A stretch of DNA of 64,000 nt. It comes from Gillisia lutea. GTDB lineage: Bacteria; Bacteroidota; Bacteroidia; Flavobacteriales; Flavobacteriaceae. The position numbers were made by a program, and so were the translations under genes. Position 1 is the stretch's first letter. Every line of letters starts with the position of its first letter. Positions 8,914 to 17,936 of the stretch are shown here, piece after piece. The notes beneath the pieces are model-generated. The model was not told where the DNA came from and did no database searches. It was given only the letters and a program-made list of their open reading frames with translations. The stretch is taken from NCBI RefSeq assembly GCF_021568705.1, contig NZ_JAKGTH010000010.1, positions 256,416 to 320,415 on the forward strand, given 5' to 3'.

Positions 8914-9891
8914 TTATCTTACTAATGCCGCTTCTATAGCACTTCCAAAAAGTTCTTTTAAACTGATCCCTGCTTTTTCCGCTTGTTGAGGTAGAATGCT
9001 GGCTTCACTTAATCCGGGGGTGGTATTCATTTCTATAAAATGAGGTTCCCCGTTATGAAAGATGAACTCAGATCGGGTTAAGCCTTTCATCTTTAACTTT
9101 GAATAGATCATCTTTGAAATGTTCTGAACCTTCAGGGTTTGCTCTTCGGTAAGTCTGGCAGGTGTTATTTCTTGCGACTTCCCCAAATACTTTGCTTCAT
9201 AGTCGAAGAATTCATTCTCTGAAACTATTTCGGTAACGGGTAATGCAAGTACCTCTCCTTTATAGGTAATAACACCTACAGAAACTTCAGTACCATCTAA
9301 AAAAGATTCAATAATAACCTCATCATCTTCTTTTAAGGCAACCAAAGTAGCGCGTTCTAAATTCTCAGCCTCCTTTACTTTTGTCACTCCAAAACTACTC
9401 CCCGCTTTATTGGCTTTAACAAAACAAGGTAGACCCACTCTCTCAATTATTTCATCTACCGGTACTTCATCGCCCTTATCTAAGAAGTAATTGGTCGCCG
9501 TTTTGATGCCATAAGGTCTTAGAACACTTATTAGGTCACGTTTATTAAAGGTGAGGGCAGCCTGATAGAATCCGCAGCTGGTTTGAGGGATTCCAATAAG
9601 TTCTAAGTATGCTTGCAATAATCCATTCTCGCCAGGGGTTCCATGAATAGTATTGAAAACGCAATCAAAAACAATGGTCTTGTCGTTTATCTTTACCGTA
9701 AAATTGCTTTTGTTAATAGGGTAGGGAGTGTCATTATCGGTTACCACAAACCATTCGTTTCGCATAATGTGAACTCTGTAAGGCTCGTAAAGTGAGCGGT
9801 CAAGATTTTTGTAAACCACATTCCCACTGTTAATAGAGATGCGGAATTCACTGGAATACCCGCCCATGGCGATGGCAATATTTTTCTTCAT
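8914..9891 (-). CDS. ddl: D-alanine--D-alanine ligase
   Basis: ATP-grasp ligase that makes D-Ala-D-Ala for peptidoglycan precursors in the cytoplasm. The start is ATG 9891 (MKKNIAIAMGGYSSE, the usual N-terminal strand and glycine loop), giving 325 aa. A frame continuing upstream to 9951 would cross the promoter and add 20 foreign residues. Visible motifs are NTIHGTPGENG, the ATP-grasp loop KANKAGSSFGV, and near the C-terminus FIEMNTTPGLSEASILPQQA with the metal- and substrate-binding Glu and Asn. The divergent neighbour encodes a PASTA protein, another cell-wall-related domain. Confidence 0.96.
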   Translation of the reverse strand: MKKNIAIAMGGYSSEFRISINSGNVVYKNLDRSLYEPYRVHIMRNEWFVVTDNDTPYPINKSNFTVKINDKTIVFDCVFNTIHGTPGENGLLQAYLELIGIPQTSCGFYQAALTFNKRDLISVLRPYGIKTATNYFLDKGDEVPVDEIIERVGLPCFVKANKAGSSFGVTKVKEAENLERATLVALKEDDEVIIESFLDGTEVSVGVITYKGEVLALPVTEIVSENEFFDYEAKYLGKSQEITPARLTEEQTLKVQNISKMIYSKLKMKGLTRSEFIFHNGEPHFIEMNTTPGLSEASILPQQAEKAGISLKELFGSAIEAALVR

Positions 9892-9920
9892 ATTAAATAA
9901 TAACACTTGATTTGCGTTAA

Positions 9921-9953
9921 CAAAAATATGACTATTCAAGGGTGCTACCAAAA
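9921..9953 (-). promoter_or_regulatory. Predicted ddl promoter
   Basis: Minus strand: TTTTG (9953-9949), a 20-base spacer, then TATTTTTG (9928-9921), a full match to the Bacteroidota housekeeping promoter. The expected start point near 9917 gives a leader of about 26 bases and supports ATG 9891 as the ddl start. Confidence 0.65.
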
Positions 9954-9967
9954 CCCGCCTGTTTTTA

Positions 9968-9975
9968 TATCTTTG
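9968..9975 (+). promoter_or_regulatory. -7 element for the PASTA-protein gene
   Basis: TATCTTTG matches TAnnTTTG and stands 17 bases before ATG 9993. I see no convincing TTG at the -33 position. It supports the start at 9993 rather than an in-frame start at 9942. Confidence 0.5.
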
Positions 9976-9992
9976 CTTTTTATTATTTAACT

Positions 9993-10622
9993 ATGAGCCT
10001 ACTTAAATTTATCTTTAGCAAGACCTTTGTAATTCAATTGGTTTTAGCTGCAATTGCCTTGGTGGTTATTGCCTTTTTGGCCATGCAGTGGCTGGAATTC
10101 ACTACGAATCAGGATGAACGCATTGAGGTTCCTAATCTGGCCAGCTTGTCTTTAGATGATGTGGAAGATAAATTGAGCGAAATGGATTTACGATATGAAA
10201 TTCTCGACTCAGCGAATTTCAATCCCGATTATCCAAGATATGCGGTTATAGACCAAGTGCCATTACCGGGAAAGTACGTAAAGGAGAATAGAAAAATCTA
10301 TCTTACTCTAAATCCTTCCGGATATAGAAAAGTGGTAGTGCCAGATCTTATTAGAAGAACACGAAGACAGGCAGAACCTACTTTGCGTTCTCTTGGGTTT
10401 GTAATTGGAACCATAAGCTACAAACCAGATATAGCAAAAGATGCTGTACTGGAATTAAGACATAAAGGGAAATTGATCGAACCGGGAGATGAACTGATGA
10501 AAACTTCAGTAATCGATCTTGTGTTAGGTGATGATTCCGGACAATCCTTCGGAAATGAAATGGATGAAGATACGTTGGAGATAAATGAACCCGAAACAGA
10601 AACAACTAATGACGAATTCTAA
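9993..10622 (+). CDS. PASTA-domain membrane protein
   Basis: Protein of 209 aa with one N-terminal membrane helix (about residues 9-30) followed by PASTA repeats outside the membrane: about 40-105 (VPNLASLSLDDVEDKLSEMDL... VIDQVPLPGKYVKENRKIYLTL) and about 108-170 (VPDLIRRTRRQAEPTLRSLGF...). PASTA domains bind muropeptides or beta-lactams in Ser/Thr kinases and penicillin-binding proteins. Here there is no kinase or transpeptidase domain. The acidic tail (EDTLEINEPETETT) is low-complexity. The stop overlaps the pseudouridine synthase start by 14 bases, so translation is probably coupled, and ddl is divergent. A cell-wall sensing role is inference. Confidence 0.85.
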   Translation: MSLLKFIFSKTFVIQLVLAAIALVVIAFLAMQWLEFTTNQDERIEVPNLASLSLDDVEDKLSEMDLRYEILDSANFNPDYPRYAVIDQVPLPGKYVKENRKIYLTLNPSGYRKVVVPDLIRRTRRQAEPTLRSLGFVIGTISYKPDIAKDAVLELRHKGKLIEPGDELMKTSVIDLVLGDDSGQSFGNEMDEDTLEINEPETETTNDEF

Positions 10623-11667
10623 TATTGATCCGGAGTTGGAAGCTCAGGATGACGAACTCTATGAACATCATAAATTTACTGCAGATAAAGGCCAACAACC
10701 TTTACGCGTAGATAAATACCTGATGAACTATATTGAGAATGCCACTCGAAATAAAATTCAAAAGGCAGCAAAAGATGGAAATATCCATGTTAATAATGTC
10801 GCTGTAAAATCGAACTATAAGGTTAAGCCCGGAGATGTAGTGCAGGTACTTTTTGAACATCCGCCTTACGAATTCTTACTTACCCCAGAAGATATTCCTC
10901 TGGATATCGTGTATGAAGATGATGCCTTGATGGTAGTAAATAAACCGGCAGGAATGGTAGTACATCCCGGTCATGGTAATTACAGTGGCACTTTAATCAA
11001 TGCCCTGGTTTATCATATCGATAATCTACCGAATAATAGCAGCGAGCGCCCCGGATTAGTTCACCGTATAGATAAGGATACCAGCGGACTACTAGTAATT
11101 GCCAAGACAGAACAGACCATGACGCACCTCTCTAAGCAGTTCTTTAAGAAGACCAGTTCCAGAGAATATGTTGCTTTAGTTTGGGGAAATGTGGTAGAAG
11201 AAGAAGGTATAATAGAAGGTAATATTGGAAGACACCCTAAGAACCGACTTCAAAACACCGTGTATATTGGAGATGACGAAGAAATGGGAAAACCAGCTGT
11301 AACCCACTATAAAGTGCTTGAGCGCTTTGGTTATGTAACGCTGGTTTCCTGTAAATTGGAAACCGGGAGAACTCACCAAATACGTGTTCATATGAAGCAT
11401 ATAGGGCATACGTTGTTCAACGATGAGCGTTATGGCGGAGAGCGTATTTTAAAGGGTACTACCTTTACTAAATATAAACAATTTGTAGATAACTGTTTCA
11501 AGATCCTTCCGCGTCAAGCGTTGCACGCAAAAACTCTTGGATTTGTACACCCTGTAACTAAAGAATGGATGAGTTTCGACTCAGAACTGCCACAGGATAT
11601 GCAGGATTGTATCGAAAAATGGCGTGCATATTCCAAAAATCAAAAGGAATTTATAGAAGAAGAATAA
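10609..11667 (+). CDS. rluD: RluD/RluA-family 23S rRNA pseudouridine synthase
   Basis: Isomerises uridine to pseudouridine in RNA; the RluD branch modifies helix 69 of 23S rRNA. The start is ATG 10609 (MTNSNIDPELEA), giving 352 aa. An N-terminal S4 RNA-binding domain (about 30-95, LRVDKYLMNYI... INVNNVAVKSNYKVKPGDVV-like order) precedes the catalytic domain. The active-site segment HRIDKDTSGLLVIAK has the presumed nucleophile Asp155. CKLETGRTHQIRVHMKHIGH is the second family motif. It overlaps the PASTA gene, and a structured repeat follows directly after its stop. Exact specificity (RluD versus RluA/RluC) is not certain. Confidence 0.9.
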   Translation: MTNSNIDPELEAQDDELYEHHKFTADKGQQPLRVDKYLMNYIENATRNKIQKAAKDGNIHVNNVAVKSNYKVKPGDVVQVLFEHPPYEFLLTPEDIPLDIVYEDDALMVVNKPAGMVVHPGHGNYSGTLINALVYHIDNLPNNSSERPGLVHRIDKDTSGLLVIAKTEQTMTHLSKQFFKKTSSREYVALVWGNVVEEEGIIEGNIGRHPKNRLQNTVYIGDDEEMGKPAVTHYKVLERFGYVTLVSCKLETGRTHQIRVHMKHIGHTLFNDERYGGERILKGTTFTKYKQFVDNCFKILPRQALHAKTLGFVHPVTKEWMSFDSELPQDMQDCIEKWRAYSKNQKEFIEEE

Positions 11668-11758
11668 GGGCGTGACCCCATAAAGGGGTCGGGCTTTCGG
11701 CAGTCGCTTCCCGGTTTAACACCGGGAGAGCTCCAACAATGCCTCTATCCCTCACGCA
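11668..11758. repeat. Structured intergenic repeat (REP-like, about 90 bp)
   Basis: GC-rich island directly after the rluD stop. Terminal GCGTGA (11670-11675) and TCACGC (11752-11757) are inverse complements. Inside are a hairpin GACCCC/GGGGTC (11674-11679 with 11685-11690) and a second one CCCGGT/ACCGGG (11710-11715 with 11721-11726). Its composition differs sharply from the surroundings. From memory, similar elements ending in CTATCCCTCACGC recur in other Bacteroidota genomes, which would fit a REP/BIME-type element spread by a RAYT transposase. That recollection needs a search. Confidence 0.6.
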
Positions 11759-11830
11759 CATTATAAACACATTCAATAGTTGCATTTAAAACATCTTAGG
11801 TAAGGAGTTTATATCTTACTTTAAGAATGT

Positions 11831-11838
11831 TATTTTTG
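11831..11838 (+). promoter_or_regulatory. -7 element upstream of yaaA
   Basis: TATTTTTG, with a TTT tract about 20 bases upstream (11808-11810). The predicted start point near 11842 lies inside an in-frame extension of yaaA from 11838, supporting ATG 11895 as the real start. Confidence 0.45.
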
Positions 11839-11894
11839 TGAAAGATTGGAAATTCCGCAAAGCATTTCCATCAGAAAAAAAAATATGCAATAAT

Positions 11895-12656
11895 ATGAAG
11901 ATAGTTATATCCCCCGCTAAAAGTTTAGATTTTGAAAGTAAGTTGCCTACCACTAGGGGTACGCAACCGTCATTTTTAGATACTACAGAAAAGATCAACA
12001 AGAAACTGTCCAGATTAAGCAAATCTGAAATTTCCGATTTAATGCATATCAGCGATAAATTGGCCGATCTTAATTACGGGAGATATAAGTCTTTTGAACC
12101 AGAACATACCAAAACCAATTCCCGCCCGGCAGTTTATGCTTTTAATGGCGATGTATACTCAGGATTGGATGCCTATACGATCCCTACAGAAAAACTTGAT
12201 AAATTGCAGGATAGCCTACGCATTCTATCTGGTCTATATGGAGTTTTAAGACCTCTGGATCTTATCCAGCCTTATCGATTGGAAATGGGAACTTCCATAG
12301 GTATAGGGAAAGCTGATACACTTTATGAGGTGTGGCGTAAAAAGATTACCGATCATCTTAACAAAGGAATGTCAGAAGATGAACTTTTCATTAATTTAGC
12401 CAGTAACGAATATTTCAAGGCTGTAGATACCAAAAAGCTGAAAACACCTGTAATAACTCCTGTATTTAAAGATTTTAAGAATGGTAAATTGAAGATCATC
12501 AGTTTCTTTGCGAAGAAAGCCAGAGGTTCTATGGTACGTTATATCTTAGATAAGAATGTTGAAACCCTAGAGCAATTAAAGGGTTTTGATTACGATGGTT
12601 ATAAATACAGTGAAGCTGAATCTACAAAAGCCAACGAGCTGGTGTTTACAAGATAG
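11895..12656 (+). CDS. yaaA: Peroxide-stress protein YaaA (DUF328)
   Basis: Cytoplasmic protein of 253 aa that in E. coli lowers free iron and DNA damage during hydrogen-peroxide stress. The family signature [15 protein letters not shown] is at the N-terminus, and [17 protein letters not shown] and [22 protein letters not shown] follow in the expected order, then [12 protein letters not shown] and [21 protein letters not shown] chose ATG 11895 because the family begins there; the in-frame start at 11838 would add 19 unrelated residues. It is followed by a DinB-fold gene on the same strand after 27 bases. Biochemical activity is not firmly established for the family. Confidence 0.93.
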   Translation: MKIVISPAKSLDFESKLPTTRGTQPSFLDTTEKINKKLSRLSKSEISDLMHISDKLADLNYGRYKSFEPEHTKTNSRPAVYAFNGDVYSGLDAYTIPTEKLDKLQDSLRILSGLYGVLRPLDLIQPYRLEMGTSIGIGKADTLYEVWRKKITDHLNKGMSEDELFINLASNEYFKAVDTKKLKTPVITPVFKDFKNGKLKIISFFAKKARGSMVRYILDKNVETLEQLKGFDYDGYKYSEAESTKANELVFTR

Positions 12657-12683
12657 CGGAGTGTAATCTCTAAAACGAAGCTT

Positions 12684-13199
12684 ATGCAACAAATAAGATG
12701 GTTTGAAAGAACGTTCGACTTTACATTCGAACAAAATATTTTTCCTTCAATTGTTGAAAGGCTTGACGGAACTTCCGTAAGATTAAAAGCAAAACTTGAG
12801 AATATACCAGAGAGTGTGTTGATATTAAAACCAAGAGGGGGGTGGTCTATTAAAGAAAATGTTGGTCATCTCATAGATTTGGAATCTTTATGGCAAAGAA
12901 GGTTACACGATATATTAGATAATAAAGAATATCTGTCTTCTACCGATTTAAATAATACACAAACTGATATAGCACAACATAATAATACTGATATAGCCCA
13001 ATTGCTGAAGCAGTTTCGAGAAATTCGGGAGATAACTTTAAAAAATCTAGCGAGCTTGGAAGAAGAAGATGTATATAAAACAGCGCTACATCCAAGACTT
13101 AAAACGCCAATGAGAACGATGGATCTATTTCTTTTTGTAGCTGAACATGATGATCATCATTTAGCCAAGATCACAGAAATTATAAGAATCAAAGAATAG
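12684..13199 (+). CDS. DinB-superfamily protein
   Basis: Four-helix DinB/YfiT-like fold, 171 aa, cytoplasmic. The metal-binding triad would be His in ENVGHLIDLESLW (about residue 60) and two histidines in AEHDDHHLAKI near the C-terminus. Such proteins are putative metal-dependent hydrolases or thiol transferases (bacillithiol transferase relatives), and the substrate here is unknown. The N-terminal WFERTFDFTFE segment is usual in the flavobacterial branch. It may be co-transcribed with yaaA, in keeping with a stress role, but that is inference. A 413-base non-coding stretch follows. Confidence 0.82.
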   Translation: MQQIRWFERTFDFTFEQNIFPSIVERLDGTSVRLKAKLENIPESVLILKPRGGWSIKENVGHLIDLESLWQRRLHDILDNKEYLSSTDLNNTQTDIAQHNNTDIAQLLKQFREIREITLKNLASLEEEDVYKTALHPRLKTPMRTMDLFLFVAEHDDHHLAKITEIIRIKE

Positions 13200-13612
13200 A
13201 GTGTAGTCCTAAAAATATAGCGTATTCAACTATCTAGAAATTAAATTTCACAGCATTATTTAAATTGCTCTCGGTTGTTGCTAATATCAACAGGCATTAT
13301 ATTCAAAAAATTATTTTCACGCTTAATAATTTGCGCAACACCTTTTTATCTCCAAAGCAGTCGTTAGGCTGTCAATTTTTTTACATTATTAAAGTGTATC
13401 GCCATATATCATTTGACTGATATACAGATCATTTTTATGATATTCTCATATTTCGAACAGATATTTTAAATTAAATGTTATTCAAAAGTCATAAAATTCA
13501 GCACTTTTTCGAAATTGATAAATAGATCAAAAGCCGGTCAAAGCTTCTTCTTTCAGTAAATTATTTAATAACTTTCAAATTCATATGTTTTAATTAAAAA
13601 AGCGTTGATATA
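13200..13612. other. Intergenic region upstream of pyruvate carboxylase
   Basis: AT-rich stretch of 413 bases without a plausible gene. I find no exact TAnnTTTG promoter. The only local structure is an inverted repeat ATATCA-N6-TGATAT at 13406-13423. Its length suggests a regulated promoter or long leader for pyc, but nothing more can be supported. Confidence 0.4.
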
Positions 13613-16600
13613 ATGAAAATTAAAAAGGTTTTAGTTGCTAATAGAGGAGAAATCGCAATCAGGATATTTCGTGCCTGTACCGAAATTGGTATAAAAACAG
13701 TTGGGATCTATACATTTGAAGATAGGTATTCCCTGCACAGATATAAAGCAGATGAATCTTATCAAATTGGAGAAGACACCGATCCGTTAAAGCCTTATTT
13801 GAATATCAACGCCATTATTCAGGTAGCAAAGAAAAATGATGTGGATGCCATCCATCCGGGCTATGGTTTTCTTTCTGAAAATGCAGAATTTGCGAAACAA
13901 TGTGAAGAGAATGGAATAATTTTTATTGGTCCAAAAGTCTCTGTTTTAAAATCTTTAGGCGATAAGGTGAAGGCTAAAGAGGTGGCGGTTGCCAATAATG
14001 TGCCTATTATTGAAAGCAATAATAAAGAGCTGGATTCCATAGAAACTGCTTTGGAAGAAGCCAAGAGAATAGGATACCCCCTCATGCTTAAAGCAGCGTC
14101 CGGAGGTGGTGGCCGAGGGATGCGGGTAATAAGAGATGAAAACCAGTTAAAATCGGCTTTTCCAGAGTCGAAACGTGAAGCAGGAAATGCTTTTGGAGAT
14201 GATACAGTTTTTCTCGAAAAATTCGTAGAAAATCCTAAACATATAGAAATTCAGATAGTTGCCGATGTTCATGGAAACATGGTTCATCTTTTTGAGCGAG
14301 ACTGTTCTGTGCAGCGTCGTTATCAAAAGGTGATAGAATTTGCACCATCGCTTGGCTTAGCCCAGGAAACAAAAGATAAATTATATAAGTACGCAATTGA
14401 TATTTGTAAGGCGGTAGATTATAACAACATTGGTACAGTAGAGTTCTTAGTAGAAGATAATGAGATCTACTTCATAGAAGTAAATCCGCGTATTCAGGTA
14501 GAACACACTGTTACTGAAGTTATTACCAATATCGATCTGGTTAAAACCCAACTTTTCATTGCAGGAGGTTATAAGCTAAGCGACCAGCAAATTAAAATTG
14601 ATGGGCAGGAAAGCATAGAGATTAACGGTTATGCGCTTCAATGCAGAATTACCACGGAAGATCCTCAAAACGATTTTAAACCGGATTACGGAACCATAAC
14701 AACATATAGAAGTGCTTCAGGATTTGGTATTCGTTTAGATGCGGGAAGTGTTTATCAGGGCGTTACAATTTCACCTTTCTTCGATTCTATGCTGGTAAAG
14801 GTTTCTGCCAGCAGTAGAACCTTAGATGGGGCATGCCGTAAGATGAGAAGAGCTCTTGCTGAATTTAGAGTGCGAGGTGTGAAGACCAATATGGCATTCT
14901 TAGATAATATTTTAGCCAACTCAACCTTTAGAGAAGGAAAAGTAACTGTAAATTTCATAAAGGATAATCCTGAGCTCTTTAAGATAAAAGAACCTCGAAA
15001 TCGAGCTACCAAAATGGTGCAGTTTTTAGGGGATATCACAGTGAATGGAAATGCCGATGTGAAATTCAAAGATCCTTCTAAGAAACTGATCCTTCCTAAG
15101 GTTCCAAAATTTGATGAGTATGCAGCTTATCCACAAGGAACTAAAGATCTTTTAACCGAATACGGTCCGGAGAAATTTTCCAGATGGTTAAGACATCAAA
15201 ATAAGGTCCATTTTACCGATACTACCATGAGGGATGCGCACCAGAGCTTACTGGCCACTCGAATGCGTACTTACGATATGATGAAGGTTGCAGAAGGATT
15301 CGCTAAAAATCATCCCAATATCTTTAGTTTAGAGGTTTGGGGAGGTGCGACTTTTGATGTATGTCTGCGCTTTTTAAAAGAAAATCCATGGGAGCGATTA
15401 CGGCTTTTACGAGCTGCTATGCCCAATGTGCTCTTACAAATGCTAATTCGAGGTTCCAATGGCGTTGGATATACCGCTTATCCCGACAATCTTATAGAGA
15501 AATTTGTGAGCGAGGCCTGGGAGAATGGGGTAGATGTATTCAGGATCTTCGATTCCCTTAACTGGATGCAATCTATAGAGCCTTGTATTAAATATGTAAG
15601 AAATAACACACAGGGACTGGCCGAAGCCTCCATTTGCTATACAGGAGATATTCTCGACCCTAAAAGGACCAAATATACTTTGGAGTATTATGTGCAATTG
15701 GCAAAACAAATGGAAGATGCCGGAGCACATATTCTTGGAATAAAAGATATGGCCGGACTTTTAAAACCATATGCGGCTGAAGAACTGGTTTCAGCATTAA
15801 AATCGTATATAAATATACCTATTCATTTACATACTCACGATACCTCTTCCATACAAGCCGCTACGTACTTAAAGGCTATAGAAGCTGGAGTAGACGTGGT
15901 AGATGTTGCTTTGGGAGGTCTTTCCGGTCTTACCTCTCAACCCAATTTCAACTCTATAGTGGAAATGCTGAAGTTTGAGAGTAGAGCGCATGATTTTAAT
16001 ATGGATAAATTAAATGAATATTCTCAATACTGGGAAAGTGTTAGAAATTATTATTATCCTTTTGAAAGCGGACTAAAGGCTGGGACAGCTGAAGTATATA
16101 AGCATGAAATTCCCGGAGGGCAATATTCTAATTTAAAACCACAGGCAGAGTCTTTAGGTTTAAGTAGCAGGTTTCATGAGATCACTAAAATGTATGATGA
16201 GGTAAACGACCTTTTTGGAGATGTGGTTAAGGTCACGCCAAGTTCTAAAGTAGTGGGCGATATGGCGCAATATCTGGTGAGTAATAATTTAACAATAGAA
16301 GATGTTCTGGAACGCGGAGAAACTCTTTCGTTCCCGGAATCGGTTAAGAGTTTCTTTAGGGGGGATCTTGGTCAGCCCGTGGGTGGTTTCCCGGAGAAAA
16401 TCCAGAAGATCATTCTTAGAGATGAAGAAGCTTACACCAATAGGCCAAATATGCATCTCGAGCCTATAGATTTTGAATCGGAATTTTCAGAATTTAAGGA
16501 AGCTTTTAAAGAGGGAATGGGAAGACCTTTGGATATTACCGATTTCTTATCGTATAAGTTATACCCTAAAGTCTTTACAGATGCCTATAATCATCATAAA

Positions 16601-17062
16601 AAATACGGAAATGTAATCACCATCCCTACCAAGAATTTCTTCTACGGAATGGAACAAGGGGAAGAGATTATTGTAGAAATGGATAGAGGAAAGACTTTAT
16701 TGATACAACTTATCTCTGTAGGGGAAGCGAACAGTGATGGTTTTGTGGATGTATTCTTTAAAGTGAACGGTCAAACTCGCGCAGTGCAAGTGCAGGATAC
16801 TTCCATAAAAGTAGAACGAGTGGTACACCAAAAAGCAGATAAAGATAACTCCAAGGAAATAGGAGCTCCGTTACAAGGCTCTCTGGCTTCAGTACTTGTG
16901 AAACAAGGACAAAAAGTGAAGAAAAATCAGCCCTTGTTTATTATAGAAGCCATGAAAATGGAAACTACCATTACTTCTAATGAAGAAGGGGTAATCGATA
17001 AAGTTATATTACCTCAAGGCAGAATGGTATTTGCAGATGATCTTGTAGTAATTATAAAGTAA
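13613..17062 (+). CDS. pyc: Pyruvate carboxylase
   Basis: Biotin enzyme that carboxylates pyruvate to oxaloacetate, feeding the citrate cycle; the aconitase at 42 kb is in the same cycle. It is a full-length single-chain form of 1149 aa. Order: biotin carboxylase with ATP-grasp (about 1-460; AASGGGGRGMRVI glycine-rich loop, EVNPRIQVEHTVTE), carboxyltransferase (about 530-800; FTDTTMRDAHQSLLATRMRT, where the metal-binding Asp lies), the PC tetramerisation region, and the C-terminal biotinyl domain with EAMKMET (biotin-accepting Lys1115). The BirA encoded at the window start would biotinylate it. All hallmark motifs are intact. Confidence 0.97.
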   Translation: MKIKKVLVANRGEIAIRIFRACTEIGIKTVGIYTFEDRYSLHRYKADESYQIGEDTDPLKPYLNINAIIQVAKKNDVDAIHPGYGFLSENAEFAKQCEENGIIFIGPKVSVLKSLGDKVKAKEVAVANNVPIIESNNKELDSIETALEEAKRIGYPLMLKAASGGGGRGMRVIRDENQLKSAFPESKREAGNAFGDDTVFLEKFVENPKHIEIQIVADVHGNMVHLFERDCSVQRRYQKVIEFAPSLGLAQETKDKLYKYAIDICKAVDYNNIGTVEFLVEDNEIYFIEVNPRIQVEHTVTEVITNIDLVKTQLFIAGGYKLSDQQIKIDGQESIEINGYALQCRITTEDPQNDFKPDYGTITTYRSASGFGIRLDAGSVYQGVTISPFFDSMLVKVSASSRTLDGACRKMRRALAEFRVRGVKTNMAFLDNILANSTFREGKVTVNFIKDNPELFKIKEPRNRATKMVQFLGDITVNGNADVKFKDPSKKLILPKVPKFDEYAAYPQGTKDLLTEYGPEKFSRWLRHQNKVHFTDTTMRDAHQSLLATRMRTYDMMKVAEGFAKNHPNIFSLEVWGGATFDVCLRFLKENPWERLRLLRAAMPNVLLQMLIRGSNGVGYTAYPDNLIEKFVSEAWENGVDVFRIFDSLNWMQSIEPCIKYVRNNTQGLAEASICYTGDILDPKRTKYTLEYYVQLAKQMEDAGAHILGIKDMAGLLKPYAAEELVSALKSYINIPIHLHTHDTSSIQAATYLKAIEAGVDVVDVALGGLSGLTSQPNFNSIVEMLKFESRAHDFNMDKLNEYSQYWESVRNYYYPFESGLKAGTAEVYKHEIPGGQYSNLKPQAESLGLSSRFHEITKMYDEVNDLFGDVVKVTPSSKVVGDMAQYLVSNNLTIEDVLERGETLSFPESVKSFFRGDLGQPVGGFPEKIQKIILRDEEAYTNRPNMHLEPIDFESEFSEFKEAFKEGMGRPLDITDFLSYKLYPKVFTDAYNHHKKYGNVITIPTKNFFYGMEQGEEIIVEMDRGKTLLIQLISVGEANSDGFVDVFFKVNGQTRAVQVQDTSIKVERVVHQKADKDNSKEIGAPLQGSLASVLVKQGQKVKKNQPLFIIEAMKMETTITSNEEGVIDKVILPQGRMVFADDLVVIIK

Positions 17063-17095
17063 ACTACTTTAATATTGGTTTTCAAAAAGACTGAA

Positions 17096-17788
17096 ATGAA
17101 TCGCGGGAAGTGGAGGGATGATAAAGGAATGTTCCATCATCAACATCCTTATCGCCCTTTTATACCCGAAAATGCTACTAAGCTCATTGTTGGTACCTTG
17201 CCACCTCCGCGATTTACTACAGGGCAATTAAAAGAGGGAGATGTCGATTTTTGCTATGGAAGCAGAGATGGTTTACTATGGGTAGTACTGGATAGGTTAT
17301 TCCATTTAAGTTTGAAATTTGAGAATACCTCAGAAGCTGTTATTCAACGTGCCGATTTTCTTAAGAGCAGAGGAATAGGGATTTGTGACATGGTGGAAAG
17401 CAGTCGTCGTGGAAAAGTGGATGCCTCAGATTTAGGAATGCAGGAGGTAGAACTTCGTGATATGATTACTATACTTAGAAATCATCCAAAAGTGGACACT
17501 CTTATTTTTACAGGTGGGAACAGCAAGAATGGTCCCGAATATTTTTTCCGAAGACATTTAAGAACGCTTGATGAAAAGATCAACTTAAAAGTAGTGTCTA
17601 ATGAAATTCCAAGAATACATCAATTTCTCTTAGATGGAAGATTGATAAATACAGTTTCTCTAACAGCTCCTTCAGGTTCTGCGAATAGAGCCATAGGTGG
17701 AATGGATTTGTATAAGTCTATAAAAATGAAAAACCCTGAATTCAATACAATTGATTTCAGAGTTCTTCAATATAGGGGGTATTTTTAG
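17096..17788 (+). CDS. Uracil-DNA glycosylase-superfamily protein
   Basis: Protein of 230 aa that reads as a distant member of the uracil/hypoxanthine-DNA glycosylase fold: an N-terminal active-site-like loop LIVGTLPPPRF followed by FCYGSRDGLLW, the central IGICDMVESSRRGKVDASD segment, LIFTGGNSKNG, and a C-terminal VSLTAPSGSANRA loop in place of the family's DNA-minor-groove loop. Family members excise deaminated bases. Substrate specificity is unknown. An in-frame TTG at 17075 would add seven residues; I prefer ATG 17096. It follows pyc by 33 bases and may be transcribed with it. Confidence 0.72.
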   Translation: MNRGKWRDDKGMFHHQHPYRPFIPENATKLIVGTLPPPRFTTGQLKEGDVDFCYGSRDGLLWVVLDRLFHLSLKFENTSEAVIQRADFLKSRGIGICDMVESSRRGKVDASDLGMQEVELRDMITILRNHPKVDTLIFTGGNSKNGPEYFFRRHLRTLDEKINLKVVSNEIPRIHQFLLDGRLINTVSLTAPSGSANRAIGGMDLYKSIKMKNPEFNTIDFRVLQYRGYF

Positions 17789-17801
17789 GGGTAGATGTAA
17801 C

Positions 17802-17936
17802 TTACTGTAATTCTTTTTTATCCTGATCGGCTAGGGTAGAAGGTTTGATCTTGAATTTTTTCCTCTTCGGCCTTAATTTACCGTGAGTTCCAATTGCAAT
17901 TTTTCCTCTTTTAGTCTTTTTATCTCCTCTTCCCAT
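17802..17936 (-). CDS. 30S ribosomal protein bTHX
   Basis: A 44-residue, very basic protein starting MGRGDKKTKRGKIAIGTHGK and continuing LRPKRKKFKIKP, closely matching the Thermus small-subunit protein Thx (MGKGDRRTRRGKI... pattern), which fills a cavity in the head of the 30S subunit. The tail TLADQDKKELQ is a short acidic-basic extension. Its ATG shares one base with the stop codon of the upstream small gene (TAATG), suggesting translational coupling. Genes this short are easily missed in annotation. Confidence 0.9.
   Translation of the reverse strand: MGRGDKKTKRGKIAIGTHGKLRPKRKKFKIKPSTLADQDKKELQ

Noticed and set aside
12684-13199. DinB protein as the SOS DNA polymerase IV
   Set aside because: The DinB superfamily name here refers to a four-helix metal-binding fold (B. 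subtilis DinB) and has nothing to do with polymerase IV; polymerase motifs are absent.
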